NCBI GenBank assembly: GCA_013152995.1
Contig: JAADFH010000025.1
Coordinates: forward strand, 2,482 to 8,479
Length of the DNA stretch: 5,998 bases
Source of the DNA: Methanobacteriota archaeon
Lineage (GTDB): Archaea; Hydrothermarchaeota; Hydrothermarchaeia; Hydrothermarchaeales; BMS3B
Direction: 5' to 3'
A model generated the notes under the pieces. That model did no database searches, was not told the origin of the DNA, and worked only from the letters and a program-made list of their open reading frames with translations. Each line of letters starts with the position of its first letter. The first letter of the stretch is position 1. The position numbers were made by a program, and so were the translations under genes. Of the stretch, positions 5,993 to 5,998 are shown piece by piece.

Positions 5993-5998
5993 ACCACC
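5993..5998 (-). promoter_or_regulatory. Putative ribosome binding site of the ferritin-like gene
   Basis: Read on the minus strand, GGTGGT lies 3 nt before the GTG at 5989; its first GGTG is 5 nt away. It is an imperfect match to GGAGGTGA, at the very edge of the window, so it gives only modest support for this start. Confidence 0.4.

Noticed and set aside
1..5998. CRISPR arrays, tRNA/rRNA genes, insertion sequences or long direct/inverted repeats
   Set aside because: None was recognised by eye on either strand; nearly the whole window is accounted for by protein-coding genes. Recurring GAGGAG/GCTGGAG strings reflect codon use for Glu and Leu rather than repeats.

Overview
The window reads as a compact, gene-dense piece of an archaeal genome, probably from a thermophilic euryarchaeote. 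The evidence is as follows. It carries a four-subunit archaeal-type pyruvate:ferredoxin oxidoreductase and an F420-dehydrogenase-type (FrhB) protein. It has a UPF0248/MJ1316-domain protein, a family found mainly in archaea. Shine-Dalgarno sites match the archaeal 16S 3' end, and there is an AT-rich TATA-like box about 26 nt before a likely leaderless start. The coding strand is purine-rich, with many AGG (Arg) and ATA (Ile) codons and Glu/Arg/Lys-rich proteins. The DNA is visibly GC-rich, so low-GC thermophilic lineages fit poorly. I cannot name the genus from the sequence alone.

Positions 1-3763 form a tightly coupled operon: the 3' part of an FrhB-family gene, then porG (gamma), porD (delta, 2x[4Fe-4S]), porA (alpha) and porB (beta). 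Each junction is an ATGA, TGATG or GTGA overlap preceded by a GGAGG-type ribosome binding site. PorGDAB should oxidise pyruvate with CoA to acetyl-CoA and CO2 and reduce ferredoxin. The FrhB protein suggests that some of these electrons pass to a flavin/F420-type acceptor. Its visible part has an unusual order: an FrhB C-terminal domain first, then a reduced iron-sulfur motif, then an FrhB N-terminal domain at the very C-terminus.

Positions 3773-4553 continue on the same strand with a 185-aa four-helix membrane protein of unknown function and an 81-aa UPF0248 (MJ1316 domain) RNA-related protein, probably co-transcribed with the por genes.

At 4551-4561 the UPF0248 stop codon, a T5 tract and a TATA-like box coincide. 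They appear to end one unit and start the next, which holds a 405-aa uncharacterised protein with a long soluble N-terminal part and three C-terminal membrane helices (4585-5802). A small two-helix ferritin/rubrerythrin-like protein lies on the minus strand (5789-5989) and converges on it with a 14-bp tail overlap. No stretch longer than about 300 bases lacks a gene. I saw no tRNA or rRNA gene, insertion sequence, CRISPR array or long repeat.
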